Below are positions 1 through 8,319 of a DNA stretch of 64,000 nucleotides, piece after piece. The DNA comes from an uncultured archaeon. Lineage in GTDB: Archaea; Halobacteriota; Methanosarcinia; Methanosarcinales; Methanoperedenaceae. The notes beneath the pieces are model-generated. The model made no database searches. It worked only from the letters and a program-made list of their open reading frames with translations, and was not told the origin of the DNA. How positions within the stretch are numbered: position 1 is the stretch's first letter; every line of letters begins with the position of its first letter. Made by a program: the position numbers and the translations under genes. The stretch lies in assembly GCA_902386135.1 (NCBI GenBank), contig CABMIB010000103.1, forward strand, positions 1-64,000, read 5' to 3'.

Positions 1-1961
1 TCCCGGACGCGCCCATCAACTTTATCCCAGCTACTGCCCCATATTATTTCGTGCGACGTCCAGCCGATCACGGTCGGAAGCCCTGTGAGAGTGGAGATTC
101 GCGACGAGTACGTATAAGCACTGCCGGGCGCTTCCAGAATCACGGGCATGCCTGTAATGTTCCTGTTGATCCACTGGATCGCCCTGTAATCGTCGATATT
201 TTCTTTGCTCAGGTATGCAGTCCCATCCAGAGTCCCGCGTGTCGATGAGCCGAAAAACGTAGTGCCGCTCGTCCAGCTTGTAGTTGATGCGACAGGGTGA
301 ACAAGGGATGCAAAGACCATAAAAACAACAGCTGCAGACCAGATAACAATAGTTATTTTTTTAGACCTGCCTGCCCTGTCCTGCCCGAGGATGTAATATA
401 CTGCGTAGGAGGAGGCAATTCCCCACAGGACCCATACCTGGAGATGCAATTTCATGATCGTGTTAAAGCGCGCCACAGGCATGGCATCCACAATGTATAA
501 TATCTCAGGGAATATAGCAACAAGGCTTCCAAGAAGCACAAGCAGCAGGGCGAATTTCTCATCGCTCCCCTTGAACCTGTTCATCCCGTAGACGGATATC
601 AGGGCTATCAATGCCAGCAGGGGCAATGCCTGTAAACGAAAAGCAACCCCGGATACAAGTACCAGAAGAGGCATCACGGCGCCGAGCAGTATTATATGCC
701 TGCGCGTACCCTCGTATTTTTCTCTGTGCTGCCAGCAGTACACGAACAGGAACGAAAGTACCAGGAATACAAAGAGAGCGAACACCTGCAGGAAGTCTAA
801 AAGAGCCGTATTCTCAGGAACAGGCAGGATTCCATAAAATCCCCCTGCGTTCCTTGTGAGGTAATAAGGCAGGTACAGGATAAAACTGAGGGCCGCCACC
901 TGAACGCTCAGGTTGAATGCCTCTTTTTTACGCGTGAAGACAAAAATAAGGTACACGAGCAGGAGGTAGGTTGGATATTCCCATATGTTCAGTCCGGCAA
1001 AAAAGCCGATAGTTAATCCAAGAAGCAGGATATCCCATCTTCCTATTTTTTCAGCCCTGAACAGACTGAGACCAATAGTGATAAGCATTACCTGGAACGG
1101 TATCGACATCATATGGGCGTGCAGGTAGCCGTGCACGAACGTATGGTAAGGATAGAAATTGAATGTCTGCGGGATTATGCTTATCGAGTTCCAGAAGTCA
1201 AATTTCAGGAGCCACTGCTGTATATCAGGAACCTGCAGCGGCGCATAGTGTATAAATCCCCTCAAGCCCGGGACAAGATACACGACAAGTTGCAGGAACC
1301 CGGACATTATCCCGCTCACGGCTACGAACATCGCGCTGGTAATTCCGTAGAAAGAACGCCGTGTCAGGTTGTATCCCGCACCGTAAGCAGCCTGGGTTGT
1401 GAGCGCAAAGAACATTGGGACAGCAAGATTGTACGTGATATTCGAAGGTATGCCGGATAATTTTGTAAGAACTGCCACGAGCAATTGACCGAAATAATAA
1501 TAGCTCAGCGTCCCTCCGGCCATCCAGGGGTCAGGAGGCGGAAAATGAGGGCTCCTGAGGAGGGATTGAAGGAAGGCAAAGTCCATAAAATCCTCTGAAT
1601 TCGGACCGTATATATCCGGCTTGTTCATTACAACAAGCGTGAATACAAGGAATGATATCACGAAGACAAGTTCGCTTTTCAGCAAAATGCCTCTCCGGGG
1701 TAGAATCCGGGGATTAAAGCTGCGCAATGAGATTATGACCAGCAATACAAGAGCAAATACAACAGCAATGAGCCCGAAATCCGAGATCCGAAGACTCACC
1801 GCCAGCCATACCATATATGTTACCAGAAGAAGCCCTATAAGTTTTGAAACCGAATAGCCCCTGTCGGGCAGATTGATGAAGGAGGCTATCAGAGGAAACG
1901 AAATAAACCCTATGGCTTCAACAATAAGCAGCCACTCAATGATAAATACGGCCTCGGACAT
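1..1961 (-). CDS. DUF2298 (Chlor_Arch_YYY) polytopic membrane protein, C-terminus cut by window edge
   Basis: The frame is open for 653 codons from an ATG at 1961, with GGGAG nine bases upstream, to the edge of the window, so the C-terminus is missing. The product is strongly hydrophobic with many membrane spans. An RGYSVSKLIGLLL stretch lies near residue 40, a FPPPDPWMAGG segment followed by SYYYFGQ near residue 150, and GLPTVIGWTSHE near residue 637. These are marks of the Chlor_Arch_YYY/DUF2298 membrane family of archaea and Chloroflexi, whose biochemical role is not established; relatives resemble GT-C type glycosyltransferases in build, which is inference. It lies 60 bp downstream of cfbB on the same strand and may be cotranscribed with it. 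Confidence 0.85.
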   Translation of the reverse strand, partial: MSEAVFIIEWLLIVEAIGFISFPLIASFINLPDRGYSVSKLIGLLLVTYMVWLAVSLRISDFGLIAVVFALVLLVIISLRSFNPRILPRRGILLKSELVFVISFLVFTLVVMNKPDIYGPNSEDFMDFAFLQSLLRSPHFPPPDPWMAGGTLSYYYFGQLLVAVLTKLSGIPSNITYNLAVPMFFALTTQAAYGAGYNLTRRSFYGITSAMFVAVSGIMSGFLQLVVYLVPGLRGFIHYAPLQVPDIQQWLLKFDFWNSISIIPQTFNFYPYHTFVHGYLHAHMMSIPFQVMLITIGLSLFRAEKIGRWDILLLGLTIGFFAGLNIWEYPTYLLLVYLIFVFTRKKEAFNLSVQVAALSFILYLPYYLTRNAGGFYGILPVPENTALLDFLQVFALFVFLVLSFLFVYCWQHREKYEGTRRHIILLGAVMPLLVLVSGVAFRLQALPLLALIALISVYGMNRFKGSDEKFALLLVLLGSLVAIFPEILYIVDAMPVARFNTIMKLHLQVWVLWGIASSYAVYYILGQDRAGRSKKITIVIWSAAVVFMVFASLVHPVASTTSWTSGTTFFGSSTRGTLDGTAYLSKENIDDYRAIQWINRNITGMPVILEAPGSAYTYSSRISTLTGLPTVIGWTSHEIIWGSSWDKVDGRVR

Positions 1962-2021
1962 CCAAGCACTCCCACATGCTGCATTTATTTAGATACTTTT
2001 CGACTACTTTGATGTATATGC

Positions 2022-3359
2022 TCATCCTGACTTATACCTGCTGCACTGGTACATGAATTCAGCGAACGAGGCTGAGGCAGGATGGGTATGCATATAGCTC
2101 GCCAGGGTGTTGTGTTCCATAAGCCCGTCCAATCCCGAACGTATTCCTTTTCCCCGTCCCAGTTTATAAGCGAACCTGGCATCCCTGTCACATTCAGTAA
2201 CGGAATAGTGGAACTCATGACCCCTGATAATCCTGCCTTTTTTTGCAAGAGGTGAATCCGATATTATCTGTGCTTCAGTATAACCAAGTGCCTGCAGCCT
2301 GTCGGTCATTCTTGATTTCGCTCCGAGTATGCCTGCCATTCTATAGGTCTTATCTGTTGTGAGGCTTTCATTCAGATACAGCAGTGCCCCGCATTCACCG
2401 TATATCGGCATCCCGTCATTTGCAGCTTTTTTTATATCATCGCGCGTCCTTGAGGCTTCAAGTTCCCGCGCGAACAGCTCAGGATACCCTCCTCCAAGGT
2501 AGATGCCGTCCACCTCAGGCAGCCTGTCACTCACAGGGCTGAAAAAAACAAGCTCTGCGCCCAATCTCCTGAGGGCATCGAACGAATCCTGGTAGTAAAA
2601 GCAGAACGCACTGTCCAGGGCAATCCCGATTCTGATGTCGAATCTCTCATCCGGCTCATCCGGGTTTATATTCGACACATCAAAGGTACCCGCGATCGTT
2701 TTCAGGGCATCCATGTCAACATTTTTCTCGATGAACCCTGAAAGTAATGTTGCATCCAGTTCGTTCTCGCCTGCCATATGAAGTCCCAGATGGCGCGACG
2801 GGATTGAGATTTCCCTGCTCCTTGGGAGCGCCCCTATGACAGGAATTTTGATACCGGCGCTGCACAGCGAATCCCGGATAAGTTCTGTGTGTCTCTCGCT
2901 GCCCACGTTATTCAGAATTATACCCTGGATATTTATCGTATCAAACTCTGCAAAGCCTTTTACCATGGCTGCAACGCTCCGCGAAACACCATGGGCGTTA
3001 ATGACCAATACCACGGGTGCATTCAGGATTTTGGCTACATGGGCAGTGCTTGCTATCTCGGTCTCATCCACGCCGTCGAAAAGACCCATTACCCCCTCTA
3101 TTACGCAAAAGTCCGCATCTACCGAGGCACACGTAAAGGTTTCGAGTATCCCGCGCTCGCCCATGATGTAGCTATCCAGGTTCCTGGACGGGCGTCCACA
3201 GACCCGGGTATGGTGCGTGGGATCGATGAAGTCGGGTCCGACTTTAAAAGGCTGGACTTTATATTTTTTGCTGAGCACAGCCATCAAGCCTAAAGCAACC
3301 GTGGTCTTTCCCACACTGCTGCCTGTACCTGCGATAATGACCGTGGGTGTTTCAGTAAT
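2022..3359 (-). CDS. cfbB: Cobyrinate / Ni-sirohydrochlorin a,c-diamide synthase
   Basis: This ATP- and glutamine-dependent enzyme amidates the a and c side chains of cobyrinate, or of Ni-sirohydrochlorin in coenzyme F430 synthesis; archaeal homologues may do both. Visible parts are an N-terminal GTGSSVGKTT P-loop, a KVGPDFIDP motif, the EGVMGLFDG segment, and a C-terminal glutamine amidotransferase domain with GGYPELFA, a nucleophile Cys in YGECGALL and a His in HEFHYS. Length of about 446 residues is normal. The start is odd: the first GTG (3314) would remove half of the P-loop. The frame closes at a TAA 12 bases before an ATT at 3359, and GTGAT lies five bases upstream of that ATT, so I place the start there. 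Assignment to CfbB rather than CbiA is inferred from the methane-cycling context. Confidence 0.85.
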   Translation of the reverse strand: MTETPTVIIAGTGSSVGKTTVALGLMAVLSKKYKVQPFKVGPDFIDPTHHTRVCGRPSRNLDSYIMGERGILETFTCASVDADFCVIEGVMGLFDGVDETEIASTAHVAKILNAPVVLVINAHGVSRSVAAMVKGFAEFDTINIQGIILNNVGSERHTELIRDSLCSAGIKIPVIGALPRSREISIPSRHLGLHMAGENELDATLLSGFIEKNVDMDALKTIAGTFDVSNINPDEPDERFDIRIGIALDSAFCFYYQDSFDALRRLGAELVFFSPVSDRLPEVDGIYLGGGYPELFARELEASRTRDDIKKAANDGMPIYGECGALLYLNESLTTDKTYRMAGILGAKSRMTDRLQALGYTEAQIISDSPLAKKGRIIRGHEFHYSVTECDRDARFAYKLGRGKGIRSGLDGLMEHNTLASYMHTHPASASFAEFMYQCSRYKSG

Positions 3360-3454
3360 AGGTTATCACGGGGATGACAACGAGATTAAAGCATATAAGC
3401 CTCATCCATAAACAGCTTTGAAAGAGGAGTGGAAAAGATATGTTATTTCTACTG

Positions 3455-4930
3455 TTAAATATATTCCCCGTTAATCCATCTCGTACCCGTAATCGCCGCC
3501 AATTCCCTGTTCATAGAAACAAGGTCATTGCTATCGAGTTTATTGACATCATCTTTTCCCACAATCCTGGTCAGATTGGCTATCTCCCGGGTCGATACTT
3601 CAATAAAATTAGTCAGTTTTTTAACACCATTCTCAACATTGAGCTGTGTGAGCAATACAGGGTTATGAGTAGTTACGCCTGTGGGACATAACCCTGTATA
3701 ACATATCCTGTACTGCTCGCAACTCATAGCGATCAGGGCGGGGGTGCCTATATAGACCGCATCAGCCCCAAGTGCCAGACACTTTGCGAAATCAGCAGAA
3801 GTACGCAAGTCTCCGCCTGCAATAAGGAATATCCTGTCCTTAACCCCAAGCTCTGTAAGGTACTTAAAAGCCCGCGGCAGTGCAGCGAATATCGGAATGC
3901 CGACATTTTCCCTCACATATAATTCCGTAGCTCCTGTGCCGCCGCCAAAACCGTCAAGGGCTATAAAATCAACACCCGCATCGACCAGAACGCGAATGTC
4001 TTTCTCGATATTGCCACAGCCTATCTTTGCCCCTATTGGGACACCGCCTGTAATATCCCGCAGCCAGGAGACTTTATCCTTTATCTGCTGCGGCGTCATC
4101 ATATCAGGATGATGCGCAGGTGAATATGCAGCCTCACCTCTCTTCAGCCCTCTCGCTTTCGCAACCTCAGGGGTCATTTTACTGGCAGGCAGGTAACTTC
4201 CTTTACCGGGATAAGCCCCCTGCCCGAACCTGATCTCAACTGCAGCGACCTTCTTCAGTAACTCTTCACTGATTCCGAACCTGCCTGTGGCATACTGGCC
4301 TATGTAAAAATCTTTTGCACTATTTACCTCGTCCTCTAAAATCCCGCCTTCTCCCGAGTTAAAAGCCATTTTCATCTGCGCAGCGGTCAATGCAATTACC
4401 TGCCTGACGTTCTTTGAGACCGCACCGAAACTCATCCCTGTGATCATAATCGGGGTAGACGCTCTCAATGGCTTTCTGGAGCCTGGACCAATAATAATCC
4501 CGGTATTGACCTCCTCATCCCTGTTCAGGGGAATCCTGTCCACCTGTGCAGGTACAAAATGCAGGTCATCAAGAGAGAAAGGCAGCTTTTTTAACGAACC
4601 CATCGAACAGGGGTTGCTCTCTCCTGTGTTCGCGATATCCTTGATATTCACAATACTCTGGTAAAAAGAACCATCCTCATCAGACCTCTTTTTGCGCATT
4701 AAGAAGCTGCTTGAACCAACCCCTTCCTCTTTATCGCAATAAAATAATCCGTCCAGTTTATACTCATAATAGATCGGACAGTTACTGCAGTTGCATCCTC
4801 TTGCTCTGATATCGCAATCGCTTTTGCCAAGGCCGCAGTACAGGATCTCCCCATTACAATCGTGTGGATAGCTCGGGCAGTCCGGGCAGAGGCATTTTTC
4901 CCTGTTTTCCTTGGTATCCTGCACAGCCAT
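3455..4930 (-). CDS. FMN-binding glutamate synthase-like protein with N-terminal Cys-rich DUF2769-like region
   Basis: The C-terminal 380 residues match the FMN/Fe-S synthase domain of glutamate synthase (archaeal GltB2 type): TGMSFGAVS, GAKIGCGNIEKD, ALDGFGGGTGA, and a cluster-type Cys set in CEQYRICYTGLCPTG. The family transfers ammonia to 2-oxoglutarate to make glutamate, but this protein has no amidotransferase domain. Residues 10-70 instead hold about a dozen cysteines in CxxC-like spacing (CLCPDC, CNCSNC), resembling DUF2769. The ATG at 4930 begins two bases after the stop of the DUF2769 gene, so the two are surely cotranscribed. The Cys-rich region may bring electrons or bind metal; this is inference. 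The exact substrate is uncertain. Confidence 0.8.
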   Translation of the reverse strand: MAVQDTKENREKCLCPDCPSYPHDCNGEILYCGLGKSDCDIRARGCNCSNCPIYYEYKLDGLFYCDKEEGVGSSSFLMRKKRSDEDGSFYQSIVNIKDIANTGESNPCSMGSLKKLPFSLDDLHFVPAQVDRIPLNRDEEVNTGIIIGPGSRKPLRASTPIMITGMSFGAVSKNVRQVIALTAAQMKMAFNSGEGGILEDEVNSAKDFYIGQYATGRFGISEELLKKVAAVEIRFGQGAYPGKGSYLPASKMTPEVAKARGLKRGEAAYSPAHHPDMMTPQQIKDKVSWLRDITGGVPIGAKIGCGNIEKDIRVLVDAGVDFIALDGFGGGTGATELYVRENVGIPIFAALPRAFKYLTELGVKDRIFLIAGGDLRTSADFAKCLALGADAVYIGTPALIAMSCEQYRICYTGLCPTGVTTHNPVLLTQLNVENGVKKLTNFIEVSTREIANLTRIVGKDDVNKLDSNDLVSMNRELAAITGTRWINGEYI

Positions 4931-4932
4931 AC

Positions 4933-5253
4933 TTACTGCGTCCTTCCGCTTGTGCAGAAATAATAAACAGGTTTCCCGCTCACCAGCTTGTACTCGTGCC
5001 AGACTGCGCAGCTTCCGCAGATACACATCTGTGAGGGGTTAAGGTCCTTACAGGTAGCAGCCCCGGTAGAGCAGTACACTCCCGGAACTTCCTGGGGCCT
5101 TGGCGCCTTGCCCGCGTTTTCCATCACCTCATCCAGCTTTCCCAGTTTCTCATTTACACACTGGCTGCCGGTCTGGACCGGGTACCGTGGACACATACAT
5201 ATCGTAATGTTTTCTACCGTAAACGGAACTTTTGGACCTGGATTTTCACTCAC
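4933..5253 (-). CDS. DUF2769 family small Cys-rich protein
   Basis: This is a protein of about 106 residues with two Cys clusters, CMCPRYPVQTGSQC near residue 20 and CICGSCAVWHEYK near residue 82, followed by YYFCTSG at the end. The pattern matches the DUF2769 family found in Methanosarcinales, which has no assigned function and probably binds metal or an iron-sulfur centre. I chose the GTG at 5253 because the following SENPGPKVPFTVENITICMC resembles family N-termini; the upstream ATG at 5325 would add an unlikely basic tail. Its stop lies two bases before the glutamate-synthase-like gene, whose N-terminus carries a related Cys-rich region, so the two products probably work together. Confidence 0.7.
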   Translation of the reverse strand: MSENPGPKVPFTVENITICMCPRYPVQTGSQCVNEKLGKLDEVMENAGKAPRPQEVPGVYCSTGAATCKDLNPSQMCICGSCAVWHEYKLVSGKPVYYFCTSGRTQ

Positions 5254-5375
5254 ATTCCCATACTTCCCATTCTTAATTTGGGCTCTAGAGATTAAAAGCT
5301 TTCTGTATTTAATAATAAAGTTCAATAGAAAGACTTATTTCTTTATGAATCAAACACAAATTCGGGGAAATAAAA

Positions 5376-6641
5376 TTGCTCATACTGTATAACAGCCTGA
5401 CAAGGGAGATTGAGTCTTTTGTGCCTTTAAAGGACAACGGGGTGAAAATGTACACCTGCGGTCCTTCCATCTACCAGCGCCCGCATATAGGGAATTACCG
5501 CACATTTCTGCTTGAAGACGTTCTCCAGCGGTACCTTGAATACAAGGGCTACAGGGTTATACGGACTCTTAACTTCACCGATATAGAGGACAAGTCCATA
5601 CAGGAAGCGCAGAAGCAAAAAACTGACGTGTTCGAATTAACGCAGCGGTATGCAGAGGTGTTTTTTGAAGACCTGAAAATACTCAGGATCAAACCTCCTA
5701 CATATAACCCCAGGTCATCCACATCCGTAGAGCAGGCAGTTCTCCTTATCCAGGAACTCTTGAAAAAAGGCCATGCCTACTGGTATAAGGGCAATGTGTA
5801 TTTTGACCCGTTGACGTTCAAGGGCTTTGGTAAGCTTGCTCATCTGGATATGTCCCGCTGGCCCCGTGTTAAGAGGCGTTATCACAGAGATACGTATCCA
5901 GGCAACAGGTGGAACCTTGGCGATTTCATCCTCTGGCACGGATATAAGGAAGGCGATACCGTGTACTGGGATACCGCTATCGGCAGGGGAAGACCGGCCT
6001 GGAACGTCCAGGACCCTGCTATGGTAACCCAGACGCTTGGTTTTACTATAGATATCTTTTGCGGGGGAGAGGATAACCTGGTGAGACACCATGATTATGT
6101 TATCGCCATCGCCGAATCTGTTTCAGGAAAACCGCTTGCGCGCTACTGGCTTCATTTTGCTCACCTGCTTGTGGATGGGAAGAAGATGTCCAAAAGCAAA
6201 GGGAACTTAATCTATACAGATGACCTTTTGAAGGCAGGATACACAGGTGAAGAAATACGCTTTTTCCTGATATACGGGTATTACAGGATGAGGCTGAATT
6301 TCAGTTATGACAGGTTCAAAAATACAGTGTTCAAATTAAAACGTGCTTATGAGATGATAGAAGCTATCAGGAATACGGACGCAAAGGAAAGCGATAAAAA
6401 GGTAAAGGAACTGAGCGAGCGGTTAAAACCTGATTTTGAAAAAAACATGGATAATGACCTTCATACAAGGCAGGCTTTTGACGGGCTTTTGAGTACTCTT
6501 TCGCAACTGGCAGGGCTTGCAGTGAAGAACAGGATCTCCACAGGGGACGCGAAAAGGATTATTTCCACTCTTGGAAGTATAGATAGTGTTCTTCAGGTGT
6601 TGAAATTAAACGATCAGTCTTTTCTTCATCAGGTTCACTGA
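5376..6641 (+). CDS. Cysteinyl-tRNA synthetase-like class I ligase, lacking usual zinc ligands
   Basis: The fold is that of class I cysteinyl-tRNA synthetase: TCGPSIYQRPHIGN (HIGH motif as HIGN) near residue 30, TLNFTDIEDK, DGKKMSKSKGN near residue 270, and an LNFS segment. The start is a TTG at 5376 with GGGG seven to ten bases upstream. Two of the four zinc ligands of canonical CysRS are missing: the region equal to WHIECS reads WNVQDP, and HHENE reads HHDYV. DIHGGG is DIFCGG, which brings in a new Cys. At 421 residues it is short and stops in the DALR region. It may be a paralogue acting on something other than tRNA-Cys, as MshC does in mycothiol synthesis; that is inference. It is divergent from the DUF2769 operon and overlaps the end of the next gene on the other strand. 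Confidence 0.75.
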   Translation: MLILYNSLTREIESFVPLKDNGVKMYTCGPSIYQRPHIGNYRTFLLEDVLQRYLEYKGYRVIRTLNFTDIEDKSIQEAQKQKTDVFELTQRYAEVFFEDLKILRIKPPTYNPRSSTSVEQAVLLIQELLKKGHAYWYKGNVYFDPLTFKGFGKLAHLDMSRWPRVKRRYHRDTYPGNRWNLGDFILWHGYKEGDTVYWDTAIGRGRPAWNVQDPAMVTQTLGFTIDIFCGGEDNLVRHHDYVIAIAESVSGKPLARYWLHFAHLLVDGKKMSKSKGNLIYTDDLLKAGYTGEEIRFFLIYGYYRMRLNFSYDRFKNTVFKLKRAYEMIEAIRNTDAKESDKKVKELSERLKPDFEKNMDNDLHTRQAFDGLLSTLSQLAGLAVKNRISTGDAKRIISTLGSIDSVLQVLKLNDQSFLHQVH

Positions 6642-7388
6642 CAGTAGAAAGAACACAACTGATGCAAGGATGATCCATACAAAGCTCAGCAGTATAAGCG
6701 GATGCGGGCTTGCGAGCGTCAGTGAGCGCGCAATAATGACAACATGCGTCAGCGGCAGCAGGGCTGTTGCAAGATACTGGATGGGTACAGGTAGGAGCGA
6801 AAGCGGGAAAAAGGTGCCGCTGAAGAGGAACATGGGCGTTATGAACAGGAACATGGGGTAATTGAGGGAATCTATGTTCGGGGAAATGGCTGTAAAACAC
6901 ATGCCGATCGTTGCAAAGAGAAAACCGGCAAGGAATGAGAACGGGATTATCAGCAGGGAGGAAGGAAATTCGATGAGCCCGAAAGCAGCCAGCACCGGCA
7001 ACGTGATCACGGTGTTTATCGTGCTTCGTGTAGCGCCCCAGAGGAGCTCGCCTGTTATCACTTCTTCGATCGTCAGGGGTGTTGCTATGATGGCGTCAAA
7101 AGTTTTCTGGAAGTACATGCGCACGAACGAGGCGAAAGTACATTCAAAGAACGCTGAGTTCATGATCGCAATAGCTATCAGGGCAGGGGCGATAAACCTT
7201 GCATACGATATGCCTTCGATCTGGTTTATGAAATTCCCGACGCCAAAGCCGAGGGAAAAAAGGTATAGCAGGGGCTGTAAAAAGTTAGGGAGAAAGTTCA
7301 CCATATAGGTTTTCATGAACACGTCTTTATTTCGAAGCCAGACTTTCCAGGTGCTGCCTGTCAGTTTAGGAATATCAAAATATGACAT
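6606..7388 (-). CDS. ABC-2 type transporter permease (DrrB/NodJ-like)
   Basis: This is a 260-residue integral membrane protein with about six membrane spans, matching the ABC-2 permease family that exports lipids, drugs or polysaccharides together with one ATPase. The segment FDAIIATPLTIEEVITGELLWG and the late span FLFITPMFLFSGTFFPLSLLP are typical. It follows the ATPase gene by four bases in the same operon. A GAGGGATTG ribosome binding site precedes the ATG at 7388. Its 3' end overlaps the end of the convergent CysRS-like gene by 36 bp. The substrate cannot be told from the sequence. Confidence 0.85.
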   Translation of the reverse strand: MSYFDIPKLTGSTWKVWLRNKDVFMKTYMVNFLPNFLQPLLYLFSLGFGVGNFINQIEGISYARFIAPALIAIAIMNSAFFECTFASFVRMYFQKTFDAIIATPLTIEEVITGELLWGATRSTINTVITLPVLAAFGLIEFPSSLLIIPFSFLAGFLFATIGMCFTAISPNIDSLNYPMFLFITPMFLFSGTFFPLSLLPVPIQYLATALLPLTHVVIIARSLTLASPHPLILLSFVWIILASVVFFLLSVNLMKKRLIV

Positions 7389-7392
7389 CTTT

Positions 7393-8301
7393 TCAATCCC
7401 TCAATTTTCTCCCTGTAAGTTTCAAAAATACATCTTCAAGCGTGGCTCTCCTGGCAGTTACCTGCCCGAGCCTGCAATCCTCCAGAAGAGCGCCGGTGAT
7501 TTTCTGCGGGCTATCTGTATATACCTGTATCGTTTCCCCCGATATTTCATATTTTGCACCAAGCCCGTCTAAACAGGCTATGGCCTCCGGGCTGTTCTCA
7601 GCTTCTACAATATCTGTACCCACGTGCTGCAGGACAAGTTCAGCAGGCTTCCCTTCAACCAGGATTTTACCCTGTTCCATAATCACAAGCCGGTCGCATA
7701 ACTGCGCAGCTTCCTCAAGGTAATGGGTCGTGAGCACAATCGTGTTTCCCTGCGACCTTAATTTTTTGAGTCTATCCCAGATGAGGTGTCTTGCCTGCGG
7801 GTCAAGCCCGACTGTCGGTTCATCCAGGATTAAAAGGCGCGGGTCGTTGATAAGTGCCCTTGCAAGTATCAGCCGCCTCTTCATCCCGCCTGATAACTGT
7901 ACGATCGTTGTGCCTTTTTTCTCGCCCAGTTGTACGAAATCAAGAAGTTCATCTATTTTCTTTTCAGCCACAGCACGCGGAATGTCAAAATAGCGTGCAT
8001 ATACAAGGAGATTCTCATACACAGTGAAATCCGGGTCAAGGTTGTTCTCCTGAGGCACGATTCCCAGGAGCCTTTTAATCTCCCGCTGGTGCGTATTTAC
8101 ATCCATTCCGAATACCGAAAGCTCACCTCCCGTTTTGGGCGAGATGCACTGTATCATTTTCATCGTGGTAGTCTTGCCGGCGCCGTTTGGACCGAGGAAC
8201 CCGAACATTTCTCCTTCGTCCACAGTAAAACTCACGTTATCCACGGCGATAAATCCGCCAAACCGCTTTTCAAGATGCGAAGCCGCAATTACGGAAACTA
8301 T
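7393..8301 (-). CDS. ABC transporter ATP-binding protein (export type)
   Basis: This ATPase drives the permease encoded next to it. It has Walker A GPNGAGKTT, the signature VQLSGGMKRR, Walker B LLILDEPTVGLDP and the His switch TTHYLEEA, plus a C-terminal extension typical of DrrA-type exporters. The first GTG (8244) would delete the conserved start HLEKRFGGFIAVDNVSF. Reading back, the frame is open to a TGA and contains no ATG, GTG or TTG; an ATA at 8301 lies five bases after GGTGAT, so this is my preferred start, with ATT at 8289 as the alternative. It begins 18 bp after the stop of the FAD-oxidoreductase gene, so the three genes form one operon. Confidence 0.85.
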   Translation of the reverse strand: MVSVIAASHLEKRFGGFIAVDNVSFTVDEGEMFGFLGPNGAGKTTTMKMIQCISPKTGGELSVFGMDVNTHQREIKRLLGIVPQENNLDPDFTVYENLLVYARYFDIPRAVAEKKIDELLDFVQLGEKKGTTIVQLSGGMKRRLILARALINDPRLLILDEPTVGLDPQARHLIWDRLKKLRSQGNTIVLTTHYLEEAAQLCDRLVIMEQGKILVEGKPAELVLQHVGTDIVEAENSPEAIACLDGLGAKYEISGETIQVYTDSPQKITGALLEDCRLGQVTARRATLEDVFLKLTGRKLRD

Positions 8302-8319
8302 AGCAAATCACCATGCCTG

